Assembly: GCF_001854805.1 (NCBI RefSeq)
Contig: NZ_MBLO01000239.1
Span: forward strand, 1-64,000
Source: Pseudofrankia coriaricola
Lineage (GTDB): Bacteria; Actinomycetota; Actinomycetes; Frankiales; Frankiaceae
Length of the DNA stretch: 64,000 nucleotides
Reading direction: 5' to 3'
Part shown: positions 17,874 to 26,695 of the stretch, piece by piece
How the letters are laid out: each line of letters opens with the position of its first letter
How positions within the stretch are numbered: the stretch's first letter is position 1
The notes under the pieces: model-generated
The model's input: the letters and a program-made list of their open reading frames with translations, nothing else
What the model was told of the DNA's origin: nothing
The model's database searches: none
Made by a program: the position numbers and the translations under genes

Positions 17874-18389
17874 CTACAGGACCGCCCGTCCGGCCGGGAA
17901 CCAGTCCAGCTCAGGGACGGGCAGGGCGACGTCCGGCAGCTCCAGGTAGCCGAGGTGGCGCAGGAAGCCGCTGAACACGGAGGCCGCCTCGAGCCGCGCG
18001 CGCTGGCCCCGCATGCGCGACACGACGTCGTCGGCGGACATGGCGTCCTCGGCTCCGTCGACGCGCAGGTACCGCGCCACCCGCCCGCCGCCGTACTGGA
18101 GCACCGCGGCGTCGACCAGCGCGCGCAGGTGGTTGCACAGCCCGGTGCCGGTCAGCCCACCGCAGGGACGGTTGTTGTTCGTGCCGCAGCTGTACTCGTG
18201 CGTCCCCGCGACGATCGACGAGACGTACACCCGCTCGATGTCCGAGCCGCTCGACACGACTCCCCGCAGCCGGCCGTCGGCCAGCTCCACGAAAGGCACC
18301 TTCGCCAGCGCCCGTGGCCCGACGGGCGGCACCACCCGCCCCACACCGCGCCGGCGCGTGTCGCGCCCCTTCGCACTGTCAGCACCCAC
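17874..18389 (-). CDS. SWIM-like zinc-finger protein
   Basis: 171 residues, first gene of the five-gene set. The zinc site is C68-x7-C76-x8-C85-x-H87 (ending GLCNHLRAL). It keeps the CxH half of the SWIM motif but spaces the first two cysteines seven apart instead of one. SWIM fingers bind DNA or proteins, and SWIM genes commonly accompany MoxR/DUF5682/VWA sets in actinobacteria. The GTG start at 18389 has CGGAGG nine bases upstream. Only 109 bases separate it from the end of the upstream regulator gene on the same strand, so read-through from the pst operon cannot be excluded. Confidence 0.8.
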   Translation of the reverse strand: MGADSAKGRDTRRRGVGRVVPPVGPRALAKVPFVELADGRLRGVVSSGSDIERVYVSSIVAGTHEYSCGTNNNRPCGGLTGTGLCNHLRALVDAAVLQYGGGRVARYLRVDGAEDAMSADDVVSRMRGQRARLEAASVFSGFLRHLGYLELPDVALPVPELDWFPAGRAVL

Positions 18390-18498
18390 CGCGCATCGAC
18401 CTCCGCCGGCCCGACGACTCGTCCCGTCTGCCCGCTACTTCTATCGCGGCGGTCTGACAGTTCTCGGCGGACGTTCCTGGGCAGACGAGGACGGATCG

Positions 18499-19440
18499 TC
18501 AGGGCAGGCGGTAGCGGTAGCCGACGCCGCGGACGCTCTCGATCGACCAGGGGGTCTCGGCGGTGTCGCCGAGGCGACGGCGCAGGCGGCGGACGTGGAC
18601 GGCGAGGGTGTTCGAGTCCATCTGGGAGGTACCCCAGACGAGCTCCAGCAGGCTCTCACGCGGCACCACGCGGCCGGCGCGCTCAAGCAGCACCCGCAGG
18701 AGCCGGAACTCCCGAGGCGGCACCGCCACCGGCACACCGTCGACCCGCACCTGGTGCGCGCCGATGTCGAGGGTCACCGTGCCGACCCGGAACACCTCCG
18801 GGTCGACCTCGCCAGCATGGCCGGCTCCCGCGCGGCCGCCGACCCAGCTGGCGACGCCCAGGCCGGCGGCGTGCATGCCGTCGGCCAGGACCGTGCCGGC
18901 GGCCGGCGTGATCGCGTCCGCCGGCGGGCCGGCCAGCGCCAGAACCTCGCTTACCAGGTACGGCTTGGCCACGCAGGCGCTCGCGCCGGCTTCCAGCCCG
19001 GCCGCGGCCTGCGCGCGGTCGTCCGGACCGAGCCCGAGCAGGATCGTCATCTCGCCCCGGCCGCGCATCGCCCGCAGTGCGCGGACCACGCCGATGCCGT
19101 CGAGAACCGGCAGCGTGGCGCTCACCAGTACCGTGTCCGGGCCAAGCCGGCCCGCCTCGAGGAGGGCTAGCGCCCCGTCGCTGACCACCCGGACCTTGAG
19201 GCCCCTGGCATCGAAGGCGGCGACAAGCTCGTCGTCCGGGTCGGCGTCGGCGATGAGCACCAGCCCAGCGGCCTGGCCGGGCGACGCGGCCGTCCCGGCC
19301 GGGGTCACATGACCCGCGCCGGTAAACCGCACCGATTGGCCCGGCGCGGTGACGGGGGCGAGTGCCCCCGCCACCGCGGGGGCACTCGCCGCCGTGGCCG
19401 CCGGCCGGCGCGTGTCGGCCGGCTCCGGCGCGGCGGGCAT
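18499..19440 (-). CDS. OmpR/PhoB-type regulator with degenerate receiver
   Basis: 313 residues. After a Pro/Ala-rich leader, a receiver-like domain (about 59-170) is followed by a winged-helix DNA-binding domain (about 220-310, containing PPREFRLLRVLLERAGRVV and VRRLRRRLGD, ending GVGYRYRLP). The phosphoacceptor position is Ser107 (VLVSATLPVLDG, where active receivers have Asp), and the switch Thr is replaced near residue 136. The conserved Lys159 (AKPY) remains. It therefore probably works without classical phosphorylation. It starts two bases after the pstB stop, so it is cotranscribed with phosphate uptake genes and may tune them. Confidence 0.88.
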   Translation of the reverse strand: MPAAPEPADTRRPAATAASAPAVAGALAPVTAPGQSVRFTGAGHVTPAGTAASPGQAAGLVLIADADPDDELVAAFDARGLKVRVVSDGALALLEAGRLGPDTVLVSATLPVLDGIGVVRALRAMRGRGEMTILLGLGPDDRAQAAAGLEAGASACVAKPYLVSEVLALAGPPADAITPAAGTVLADGMHAAGLGVASWVGGRAGAGHAGEVDPEVFRVGTVTLDIGAHQVRVDGVPVAVPPREFRLLRVLLERAGRVVPRESLLELVWGTSQMDSNTLAVHVRRLRRRLGDTAETPWSIESVRGVGYRYRLP

Positions 19441-19442
19441 GC

Positions 19443-20219
19443 TCAGCCGAACCGCCCGGAGATGTAGTCCTCGGTCCGCTTCTCGGTCGGGCTGGTGAAG
19501 ATCTTGGTGGTCTTGTCATACTCGATGAGCTTGCCGGGCTGGCCGGTCGCCTCGAGCGAGAAGAACGCGGTCGCGTCGCTCACCCGGGAGGCCTGCTGCA
19601 TGTTGTGGGTGACGATCACGATCGTGTAGCTGCTCTTCAGCTTCGCGATGAGGTCCTCGATCGCCAGCGTCGAGATCGGGTCGAGCGCGGAGCACGGCTC
19701 GTCCATGAGCAGCACCTGCGGCTCGACCGCGATCGCGCGGGCGATGCAGAGCCGCTGCTGCTGGCCACCGGAAAGGCCGGCACCCGGCCGGCCGAGACGG
19801 TCCTTGACCTCTTCCCACAGGTTGGCGCCGCGCAGCGACTCCTCGACCCGCGTGTCGAGCAGCGACTTCTTGCGGGTGCCGTTGAGCTTCAGCCCGGCGA
19901 CGACGTTCTCGTAGATGGACATCGTCGGGAACGGGTTCGGGCGCTGGAAGACCATGCCGACCTGGCGGCGCACGTTCACCGGGTCGACCCCGGCCCCGTA
20001 CAGGTCCTCGCCGTCCAGCAGGACCTTGCCCTCGACGCTCGCGCCCGGGATGACCTCGTGCATCCGGTTCAGCGTGCGCAGCACGGTGGACTTGCCGCAG
20101 CCGGAGGGGCCGATGAACGCGGTGACGTTCTTCGGCTCGATGGCGAGGTTCACGCCCGCTACGGCCTTGAACTTGCCGTAGAAGACGTTCAGCCCCTGGA
20201 TGTCGATTCGGGTGGCCAT
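19443..20219 (-). CDS. pstB: Phosphate ABC transporter ATP-binding protein
   Basis: 258-residue cytoplasmic ATPase that powers high-affinity phosphate import through PstCA. Walker A is GPSGCGKST (about residues 34-42), the ABC signature [16 protein letters not shown] (about 148-163) and Walker [13 protein letters not shown]. The PstB-typical [13 protein letters not shown] segment is present. It is fourth gene of pstSCAB. A spacer of 121 bases separates it from pstA, but no terminator is obvious. Confidence 0.97.
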   Translation of the reverse strand: MATRIDIQGLNVFYGKFKAVAGVNLAIEPKNVTAFIGPSGCGKSTVLRTLNRMHEVIPGASVEGKVLLDGEDLYGAGVDPVNVRRQVGMVFQRPNPFPTMSIYENVVAGLKLNGTRKKSLLDTRVEESLRGANLWEEVKDRLGRPGAGLSGGQQQRLCIARAIAVEPQVLLMDEPCSALDPISTLAIEDLIAKLKSSYTIVIVTHNMQQASRVSDATAFFSLEATGQPGKLIEYDKTTKIFTSPTEKRTEDYISGRFG

Positions 20220-20340
20220 TGCTACCTCTGCTACCTGAGCCGTCGAGGCTCGGTCGACGCGAACGGGGTCCCTCCCAGGTCGGCTTGGCCGACCTCGGAG
20301 CTCGTGATTCGGTTTGCGGAGACGTTGCTCATCGAGCCGG

Positions 20341-21402
20341 TCAGACCTTGGTCCGGCGCGCGATGAAGCGCGCGATCAGGTTCAGCAGCATGACAATGAT
20401 GATCAGAGTGAGCGCGGCCGACCAGGCGCGGTCAACGGCCCAGCTCTGCGGCTTCTGGGCCTCGGTGAAGATGTACAGCGGAAGCGCTGACTGGTGACCC
20501 GAGAAGGGGTCGTTGTTGATGGAGTCGTTTCCGAAGATCGTAAGCAGCAGCGGCGCAGTCTCACCCGCCACTCGGGCGATGGCCAACATGACGCCCGTCA
20601 CAATGCCTGGCAGCGCCGTCGGGATGACAACCTTCAGGATCGTGCGCCACCGCTCGACCCCGAGCGCGAAGCTGGCCTCGCGCAGCTCGTTCGGGACCAG
20701 CTTGAGCATCTCCTCGGAGGAGCGGACCACCGTCGGGATCATCAGAATGATCAACGCCAGCGAGCCGGCGAACCCGGTCTGCGGAGCACCCAGGACGATC
20801 AGGTAGAAGGCGTAGATGAACAGACCGGCGATGATCGACGGCAGGCCGGTCAGCACGTCGACGAAGAAGCTGATCGTCCGGCTGATCCGGCCGCGGCCGT
20901 ACTCGACCAGGTAGATGGAGACCAGCACGCCGAACGGCACCGCGATGAGGCTCGCGAGGGCGATCTGCTCCAGGGTGCCGATGATCGCGGCGTAGGCGCC
21001 ACCGCCGTGGTCACGGGCGCTGACGCCCCGCATCGAGTGGGTGAAGAAGTCGTAGTCGAAGCGAGCGGCACCCTTGCTGATCACGGTGACCAGTACGGCG
21101 ACGAGCGGGACCATCGCGAGCAGGAAGGCCCCGATGAGCAGCGTCGTCGCGAACCGGTCCCTGGCCCGCCGGCCACCCTCGATCAGGCTGGAGGCGATCG
21201 TCTGGCCGGCCGCGAAGAGCAGCAGCGAGAGCAGAAGGATCTGGATCTCGCTGTCCATCGGGGTGGCGAAGTACAGCAGCAGGGAGACGCCGACGGACAC
21301 GACGGCGATCACCGGCAGCGCGAAGGCGGGCAACTTGTTGCCGTGCAGGCGCAGCTTGTCGGTGACGGGGGCGCCCTCGGGCGCCGCTGTCAGGGTGCTC
21401 AT
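20341..21402 (-). CDS. pstA: Phosphate ABC transporter permease PstA
   Basis: 353 residues with about six to eight membrane segments. The permease EAA-type loop is [28 protein letters not shown] charged N-terminus is followed by two hydrophobic segments before the core domain. The ATG start overlaps the pstC stop (ATGA). Forms the transmembrane channel with PstC in the cytoplasmic membrane. Confidence 0.96.
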   Translation of the reverse strand: MSTLTAAPEGAPVTDKLRLHGNKLPAFALPVIAVVSVGVSLLLYFATPMDSEIQILLLSLLLFAAGQTIASSLIEGGRRARDRFATTLLIGAFLLAMVPLVAVLVTVISKGAARFDYDFFTHSMRGVSARDHGGGAYAAIIGTLEQIALASLIAVPFGVLVSIYLVEYGRGRISRTISFFVDVLTGLPSIIAGLFIYAFYLIVLGAPQTGFAGSLALIILMIPTVVRSSEEMLKLVPNELREASFALGVERWRTILKVVIPTALPGIVTGVMLAIARVAGETAPLLLTIFGNDSINNDPFSGHQSALPLYIFTEAQKPQSWAVDRAWSAALTLIIIVMLLNLIARFIARRTKV

Positions 21403-22610
21403 GACGCGGCCCCAGAGAACTCGGCCCGGCGGGCGATGATGGCCCGCGCGGCGATGTTGACCAGCATGGTCACGATGAACAGCACGAGACCGGACGCGAT
21501 CAGCGCGCCGCGGCCGGTGTCGTTGGAGTCGCCGAAGCCGTTCGCGATGTTGGCGGCGATCGTGTTTCCGGCCGGCTCGAGGAAGTGCACCGAGATACCG
21601 AACGACGCGGGCAGGACCAGCGCGACCGCGATGGTCTCGCCCATCGCCCGGCCGAGGCCCAGCATCGAGGCGCTGATCACGCCCGGCTTGCCGTAGGGCA
21701 GCACGGCGGTGCGGATCATCTCCCAGCGGGTCGCCCCAAGCGCGAACGCCGCTTCCTTGTGCGCGATCGGGACCTGCTTGAAGACCTCTCGCGAGATGGC
21801 CGCGACGATCGGCAGGACCATGATGGCGAGAACGATGCCCGCCACGAAGATCGACCGGCCGACCTGCCCGCTCGGGGTGCTGAAGATGCCGATGTCATCG
21901 GGCGCGTCGGCGATTCCGGCGATCAGGGACACGACGACGCCAAGCACCACGCCCAGAGTGATGGGCGTACCCACGGAGCTGCTGCCCGTGGGCGCGGCGC
22001 GGCGGATCAGACCGAAGGCCAGACCCAGGATGGCCCCACCGAGCGGAGTCCACGGGAACCAGGGAAGGTACTGGCTCAGCCAGAGCTGGGTGCCGTTCAT
22101 GTGCGGGGCCAGGATCGCCAAGCCCCACAGGCCGTAGATGACGCTGGGCACGGCCGCCAGCAGGTCGACGATGTAGCCCAGCGCGTCACCGACCCGGCGG
22201 GGCGCGTAGTTCGTGATGTACAGGGCAATCCCGACGGCCACCGGCACCGCGATGATCATCGCGACCGCGGCCGTGACGACCGTGCCGAACAGCAGCGCGG
22301 CGATGCCGAACCGCGGGTTGCCGCTCTCGTTCGGGAACCACGTCTCGGTGGTGAAGAAGTTCGCCTTGTTGTCGCCCAGCGCGTCCGTCGCCTTGAGGAC
22401 GAGGAAGAGCGCGATCGCCGCCATGAGCGCCAGCAGCAGGAAGCCGCAGAGGCGCGTCACGTTCTTGAAGGTCGCGTCGGCGAAGCTGACCTTCGCCTTG
22501 GAGCGTGGACCGGTACTGGTACTTGTACTGGGAGGGGACTCACCGCCGCCAGTCCCCCCTGGCTCGGACGGCGCCGAGCCGGCCGTCTGGGCAGCCGGTT
22601 CCGTGGTCAT
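21399..22610 (-). CDS. pstC: Phosphate ABC transporter permease PstC
   Basis: 403 residues with a Ser/Thr/Pro-rich cytoplasmic N-terminus (about 45 residues) and multiple membrane segments. The EAA loop AAFALGATRWEMIRTAVLPYGKPGVISA is typical of PstC. An insert near residues 185-235 enlarges one loop relative to enteric PstC. ATG 22610 is preceded by GGAGGGG. A 322-base spacer with a strong hairpin separates it from pstS. Confidence 0.96.
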   Translation of the reverse strand: MTTEPAAQTAGSAPSEPGGTGGGESPPSTSTSTGPRSKAKVSFADATFKNVTRLCGFLLLALMAAIALFLVLKATDALGDNKANFFTTETWFPNESGNPRFGIAALLFGTVVTAAVAMIIAVPVAVGIALYITNYAPRRVGDALGYIVDLLAAVPSVIYGLWGLAILAPHMNGTQLWLSQYLPWFPWTPLGGAILGLAFGLIRRAAPTGSSSVGTPITLGVVLGVVVSLIAGIADAPDDIGIFSTPSGQVGRSIFVAGIVLAIMVLPIVAAISREVFKQVPIAHKEAAFALGATRWEMIRTAVLPYGKPGVISASMLGLGRAMGETIAVALVLPASFGISVHFLEPAGNTIAANIANGFGDSNDTGRGALIASGLVLFIVTMLVNIAARAIIARRAEFSGAAS

Positions 22611-22623
22611 CGTCCCCTCCTGA

Positions 22624-22657
22624 TCATCTGGTTCCGAGACTTGTCATCTGGTTCCGA
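22624..22657 (-). repeat. Paired 14-bp direct repeat upstream of pstC
   Basis: TCATCTGGTTCCGA occurs at 22624-22637 and 22644-22657, a 20-base period, just upstream of the pstC ribosome binding site. Two helical turns of spacing on one face of the DNA would suit a bound protein, but it could equally be an untranslated-region duplication. Confidence 0.5.
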
Positions 22658-22784
22658 CTCTCGGTGTCACGCCCGAAACACGGGCCTCGTCCACCACGGG
22701 TTCAGACTCACCGGCCTGTTCCGGCCGAGTCGCCGGGACCGTGGAGGCGTCCAAGACGTCGACTGGGACCGACAAACGTGGCGA

Positions 22785-22816
22785 GCCGCGGCCGGGGCGA
22801 TCACCCCGGCCGCGGC
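22785..22816 (-). terminator. Hairpin between pstS and pstC
   Basis: A perfect 13-bp stem: GCCGCGGCCGGGG at 22785-22797 pairs with CCCCGGCCGCGGC at 22804-22816 around the six-base loop CGATCA. Lying after pstS and before pstC, it probably reduces read-through or protects the pstS message, so that binding protein outnumbers permease. The rest of the 22611-22932 spacer shows no gene. Confidence 0.65.
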
Positions 22817-22932
22817 CGCATCAACACACGCGCGGGCCGAACCGGCCCGGTTCTCCCGCCGGATGCCCGTTCACCGACCGACCATCGGCGCGGTCGTGGG
22901 CATCCGGACGGAGGTCACCTCAAGGCCGAAGA

Positions 22933-24054
22933 TCAGCCGAGGGTGGCGACGACGCCCTGGACCTTGGTGGCCACCGTGCTCGGCAGCGGCGCATAGCCCA
23001 GGTCGGCGATCGAGGCTTGGCCCGCTTCGGACGAGGTGTAGGTCAGGAAGGACTTCACCAGGGCGGCCTTGGTGGCGTCGAGGCCCTTGGTGCAGACGAT
23101 CTCGTACGAGACCAGGTACGCCGGGTAGGCACCCGGGGTCGCGGTCGTGTAGTCGAACTTCAGGACCAGGTCGTTGCCCGCGGCGGTGGTGGCGGTGGAG
23201 ATGCCCTTCGAGGCGCCGTCCGTGCTCACCTCGACGAACTCGCCGGCCGCGTTCTTCAGCTGGGCGGTCGACAGGCCCGAGTTCTCGGCGTACGACAGCT
23301 CGACGTAGCCGATCGCGCCCGGGGTCGACTTCACCGTGGAGGCGATGCCGTCGCTGCCCTTGGAGCCCTGGCCGCCCGGAGCCTTCCAGTCAGAGCCGTT
23401 GCTGAAGGTCCAGTCCGAACCGCCGGCACCGGCCAGGAACTTGGTGAAGTTGTCCGTGGTGCCCGAGCTGTCCGAGCGGTGCACCGACGCGATGGTCGTG
23501 TCCGGCAGAGAGGCGCTGCCGTTGTCAGCCTTGATGGCCGGGTCGTTCCACTTGGTGATCGCGCCCGAGAAGATCTTGGCGACGGTCCCCGGCGACAGCT
23601 TGAGGTCGCTCACGCCAGACACGTTGTAGACGACCGCGATCGGGCCGACCACCATCGGGATGTCAACGACCTCGCCGCCGGTGCAACGGGCCGCGGCGGC
23701 GGTCTTCTGGTCATCCTTGATCGCGGAGTCGGAGCCCGCGAAGTCGACCTGCTTGTCGATGAACGACTGGCGGCCGGTACCCGAGCTGGACGACGCGTAG
23801 GCGACGGTCGTGCCGCTGCAGGCGTCCTGGTACGCCTTGATCCACTCGTCCATCGCGTTCTTCTGCGCGGACGAGCCGCCACCGCTGATGGACCCGGTGG
23901 CGCAGTCGATCGCCGACGCGGCCCCCGCGGACGCCGACCCGCTGGCCGGAGTGGTCGGCTCGTCGCTGTTGTCGTCCGAACCACACGCCGCGACGCTGAG
24001 CAGTGCCGCGACGGCCATGCCGGCGGCGGCGGACTGACGCTTGCCTACCTTCAC
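22933..24054 (-). CDS. pstS: Phosphate-binding lipoprotein PstS
   Basis: 373-residue extracellular phosphate receptor. The signal peptide ends in a lipobox before Cys (SVAACGSDD, about residue 24), followed by a Thr/Ser/Ala linker. The phosphate-binding loops are visible: ISGGGSSAQKNAM near residue 60, ASSSSGTGRQSF and FAGSDSAI. The YVELSYAENSGL segment is also family-typical. GTG at 24054 gives a normal signal peptide, whereas the longer frame would add a non-signal leader. First gene of the operon, with the PHO box 81 bases upstream. Confidence 0.95.
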   Translation of the reverse strand: MKVGKRQSAAAGMAVAALLSVAACGSDDNSDEPTTPASGSASAGAASAIDCATGSISGGGSSAQKNAMDEWIKAYQDACSGTTVAYASSSSGTGRQSFIDKQVDFAGSDSAIKDDQKTAAAARCTGGEVVDIPMVVGPIAVVYNVSGVSDLKLSPGTVAKIFSGAITKWNDPAIKADNGSASLPDTTIASVHRSDSSGTTDNFTKFLAGAGGSDWTFSNGSDWKAPGGQGSKGSDGIASTVKSTPGAIGYVELSYAENSGLSTAQLKNAAGEFVEVSTDGASKGISTATTAAGNDLVLKFDYTTATPGAYPAYLVSYEIVCTKGLDATKAALVKSFLTYTSSEAGQASIADLGYAPLPSTVATKVQGVVATLG

Positions 24055-24134
24055 GAGTAGCCCTTCTCTGTGGCGCCCAGAGGCGCCTGCCCCCAGCGGT
24101 CCCGTCCGGACCACCGGTGGAACATCGAAGCGGC

Positions 24135-24189
24135 CCACAGTGAACCGGAAATGAACAAACCCGAACACAAACCGGACACACACCGGAAC
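24135..24189 (-). promoter_or_regulatory. PHO box of five 11-bp units upstream of pstS
   Basis: On the minus strand the units read GTTCCGGTGTG, TGTCCGGTTTG, TGTTCGGGTTT, GTTCATTTCCG and GTTCACTGTGG, in perfect 11-base phase. The last two fit the Streptomyces PhoP direct-repeat consensus (GTTCA-type) best; the others are weaker units of an extended operator. Position upstream of pstS supports PhoP-dependent induction under phosphate limitation. Confidence 0.8.
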
Positions 24190-24629
24190 AGCTACCCGTT
24201 TGAGTTGATCCAGGGCCGAGCCACCCAAGATCGCCAGTAATCGCTACGAACCGTGACAGTTTTCTACCAGTTGGTGTGCAGGCGGACTACGTGACGACCA
24301 CACTCACGCCGGCCGTCCGCGCTCGCGCCTTCCACGTCCCCATCTGTTCACTCCCGGTCGAGAGCGACAGCCACCACCATCTGGTAGTTCTCGCCTCCGA
24401 CCCACAGGGCCAACATGAAGATCGCCGTTCAACTACGGAAAGAAACCAAGCATGAGTCAAGCGCTACTCGACGCCCCATCTGTCCGGACATCACCCATCA
24501 CCCCTCGTCCGTCCCGTCCGATTGCTGTTCAGCAAGGCTGCGGTTGCTGACAGCATTCGTCCTGTAGCCATGGGTGATGGGTGACGGCTGGCCCGGCCAC
24601 GCTCGCGCCCCGGCACAGGAGCCGGGGCC
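24190..24629. other. Spacer upstream of the pst PHO box
   Basis: About 440 bases of less GC-rich DNA without a supportable gene. Isolated GTTCA-type words occur on the plus strand near 24353 and 24427, which might be additional weak PhoP units. A hairpin with arms CCCCGGC/GCCGGGG lies at 24608-24627. Confidence 0.45.
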
Positions 24630-24643
24630 AGAACGAACGTTCG
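24630..24643 (+). promoter_or_regulatory. LexA-like (SOS) box
   Basis: AGAACGAACGTTCG fits the actinobacterial/Gram-positive SOS consensus CGAAC-N4-GTTCG except at its first base. It lies 84 bases upstream of the small gene at 24727. Confidence 0.4.
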
Positions 24644-24726
24644 CCTGGCCTCGACGACGCGGATCGCGGCCATCGGCTGGCGCCAGCCGGGCAGCGGGCA
24701 GGCAGAGGAACAGAAGGAGGAAGTGC

Positions 24727-25155
24727 ATGGAGGACACCGCCATCGACGTCGGTGACTTTGACGCGACCAACCCGGGCAACCCGGGCGGATCTGGCGACAA
24801 GGGTGGTTCCGACGCCGTGGACCCCGCACCGGAGCCAGGCCATCTCGCCGAGCTGCCCCGCTCGCTCGCAGAGGTGACCAGCACCGACAACGGAAACGTG
24901 GTCGAGCACCGGCTGCTGCTCTCCCCCGGAGCGACCGCCGCCGAAGTCACCGCGGCGATGGTCCTCATGCCGCCCGCGACCGCCCTGATGAGCCACCACG
25001 CCGGCATGGAGATCCTGCTCGTCTTCCGCGAGCCCACCCGCCCGTCCGCCAGCGCCACCGTCTGGCCGCACGGCGCCGATCCCACGGCCGCGGAGGCCCG
25101 AGCGGGGGACGACGACCGGAACCGGCACCCCCCGACAGCCAGACGGCCCAGCTAG
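24727..25155 (+). CDS. Hypothetical protein
   Basis: 142 residues; I do not recognise a family. The first 50 residues are acidic and Gly/Asp/Pro-rich and probably disordered. A compact middle follows (about 50-115): RSLAEVTSTDNGNVVEHRLL, then a helix TAAEVTAAMVLMPPATALM and a strand MEILLVFREPTR. The C-terminus is again polar. No signal peptide or membrane segment. The start is well supported by AAGGAGG seven bases before the ATG. Translation signals and a LexA-like box upstream argue that it is a real gene. Confidence 0.65.
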   Translation: MEDTAIDVGDFDATNPGNPGGSGDKGGSDAVDPAPEPGHLAELPRSLAEVTSTDNGNVVEHRLLLSPGATAAEVTAAMVLMPPATALMSHHAGMEILLVFREPTRPSASATVWPHGADPTAAEARAGDDDRNRHPPTARRPS

Positions 25156-25283
25156 ACAACCCGGGCAGACCACCCGGCCAGACGACCCGGCCGGCGGCGG
25201 CGGGACCGTGCCGGCTCCCCGCCGCCTGCGCGGCTGACGAGGGCAGCCGCCGGAATGGCTACCCAGGGCAATATCGTGGGGGC

Positions 25284-26690
25284 GTGGCCGTGCTGACGCC
25301 TCGTTCTGAGGACTTCCCCCGCTGGTATCAAGACGTGATCGCCAAGGCCGAGCTAGCCGACAACGGCCCGGTCCGGGGGTCCATGGTGATTCGACCGTAC
25401 GGCTACGCGATCTGGGAGCGGATGCAGGCCGACGTCGACGCCCGGATCAAGGCCGCCGGCGCGGTGAACGCCTACTTCCCGTTGTTCATCCCGGAGAGCT
25501 ACCTGCGTCGGGAGGCCCAGCACGTCGAGGGGTTCAGCCCCGAGCTCGCCGTCGTGACCCACGGCGGCGGCAAGGAGCTGGAGGAACCGGTCGTCGTCCG
25601 GCCGACCAGCGAGACGGTCATCGGCGAGTACATGGCCAAGTGGACGCAGAGCTACCGCGACCTGCCGCTGCTGCTCAACCAGTGGGCGAACGTCGTCCGC
25701 TGGGAGCTGCGCCCGCGCCTCTTCCTGCGCACGAGCGAGTTCCTCTGGCAGGAAGGCCACACCGCGCACGCCGACCAGGCCGACGCCGCCGCCTACGCCC
25801 GCCGGATCGCGCTCGAGGTCTACCAGGACTTCATGGTGTCGACCCTGGCGCTGCCGGTCTTCGTCGGACGCAAGACCCGCAAGGAGCGGTTCGCCGGCGC
25901 GATCAACACCCTCACCTGCGAGGGCATGATGGGCGACGGCAAGGCGCTGCAGATGGCCACCAGCCACGAGCTCGGGCAGAACTTCGCGCGCGCCTTCGAC
26001 ATCGACTACCTCGGAGCCGACGGCGCCCGCCACCTGGCCTGGACGACGTCCTGGGGCTCGTCCACCCGGATGGTCGGCGGCCTGATCATGGCCCATGGCG
26101 ATGACGCGGGACTGCGCATCCCGCCGCGGCTCGCGGCGACCCAGGTGGTCGTGCTGCCCGTCCGCGACGACGAGAAGGTCGTCGCCGCGGCCGCCCAGAT
26201 CACGGCCGAGCTCAAGGCGGCCGGGGTGCGGGCGTCGCTGGACGCCCGGCCGGGGCTGTCCTTCGGCCGGCGGGTCACCGACTGGGAGCTCAAGGGCGTG
26301 CCGGTCCGGGTCGAGATCGGCCCGCGCGACCTGGCCGCCGGAAATACCACCCTGGCTCGCCGCGACACCGGCGAGAAGTCGACCGTGCCGCTGTCGGAGG
26401 CGGCCGGCCGGGTGCAGGCGCTGCTCGACGACGTCCAGGACAGCCTCTACCAGCAGGCGCTGGCGCTGCGCGACTCGCGCACCACGGACGTCACCTCCCT
26501 GGACGAGGCCGTCGAGGCGGCCGCCACCGGCTTCGCTCGCCTGCCGTGGCGCCTGGTCGGCGAGGACGGCGAGGCGCGCCTGGCCGCCGAGGCCCTCACC
26601 GTCCGCTGCATCCAGAACCCGGACGGCACCCTCCCGGACGGCACGGACGACGCCGACGACCTCGTCTGTCTGGTGGCCCGCTCCTACTGA
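25284..26690 (+). CDS. proS: Prolyl-tRNA synthetase (archaeal/eukaryal-type)
   Basis: Class II synthetase charging tRNA-Pro. 468 residues, without the editing insertion of bacterial-type ProS. Motif 1/2 regions are VRPTSETVIGEYMAKW and RWELRPRLFLRTSEFLWQEGHTAH; motif 3 is TTSWGSSTRMVGGLIMAHGDDAGLRIPP. The C-terminal anticodon-binding domain and zinc-like extension end in the ARSY tyrosine characteristic of this subclass. GTG 25284 has a short G-rich leader and may be near-leaderless. It is followed within six bases by the repeat also found behind cysS. Confidence 0.97.
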   Translation: MAVLTPRSEDFPRWYQDVIAKAELADNGPVRGSMVIRPYGYAIWERMQADVDARIKAAGAVNAYFPLFIPESYLRREAQHVEGFSPELAVVTHGGGKELEEPVVVRPTSETVIGEYMAKWTQSYRDLPLLLNQWANVVRWELRPRLFLRTSEFLWQEGHTAHADQADAAAYARRIALEVYQDFMVSTLALPVFVGRKTRKERFAGAINTLTCEGMMGDGKALQMATSHELGQNFARAFDIDYLGADGARHLAWTTSWGSSTRMVGGLIMAHGDDAGLRIPPRLAATQVVVLPVRDDEKVVAAAAQITAELKAAGVRASLDARPGLSFGRRVTDWELKGVPVRVEIGPRDLAAGNTTLARRDTGEKSTVPLSEAAGRVQALLDDVQDSLYQQALALRDSRTTDVTSLDEAVEAAATGFARLPWRLVGEDGEARLAAEALTVRCIQNPDGTLPDGTDDADDLVCLVARSY

Positions 26691-26695
26691 ATTTT

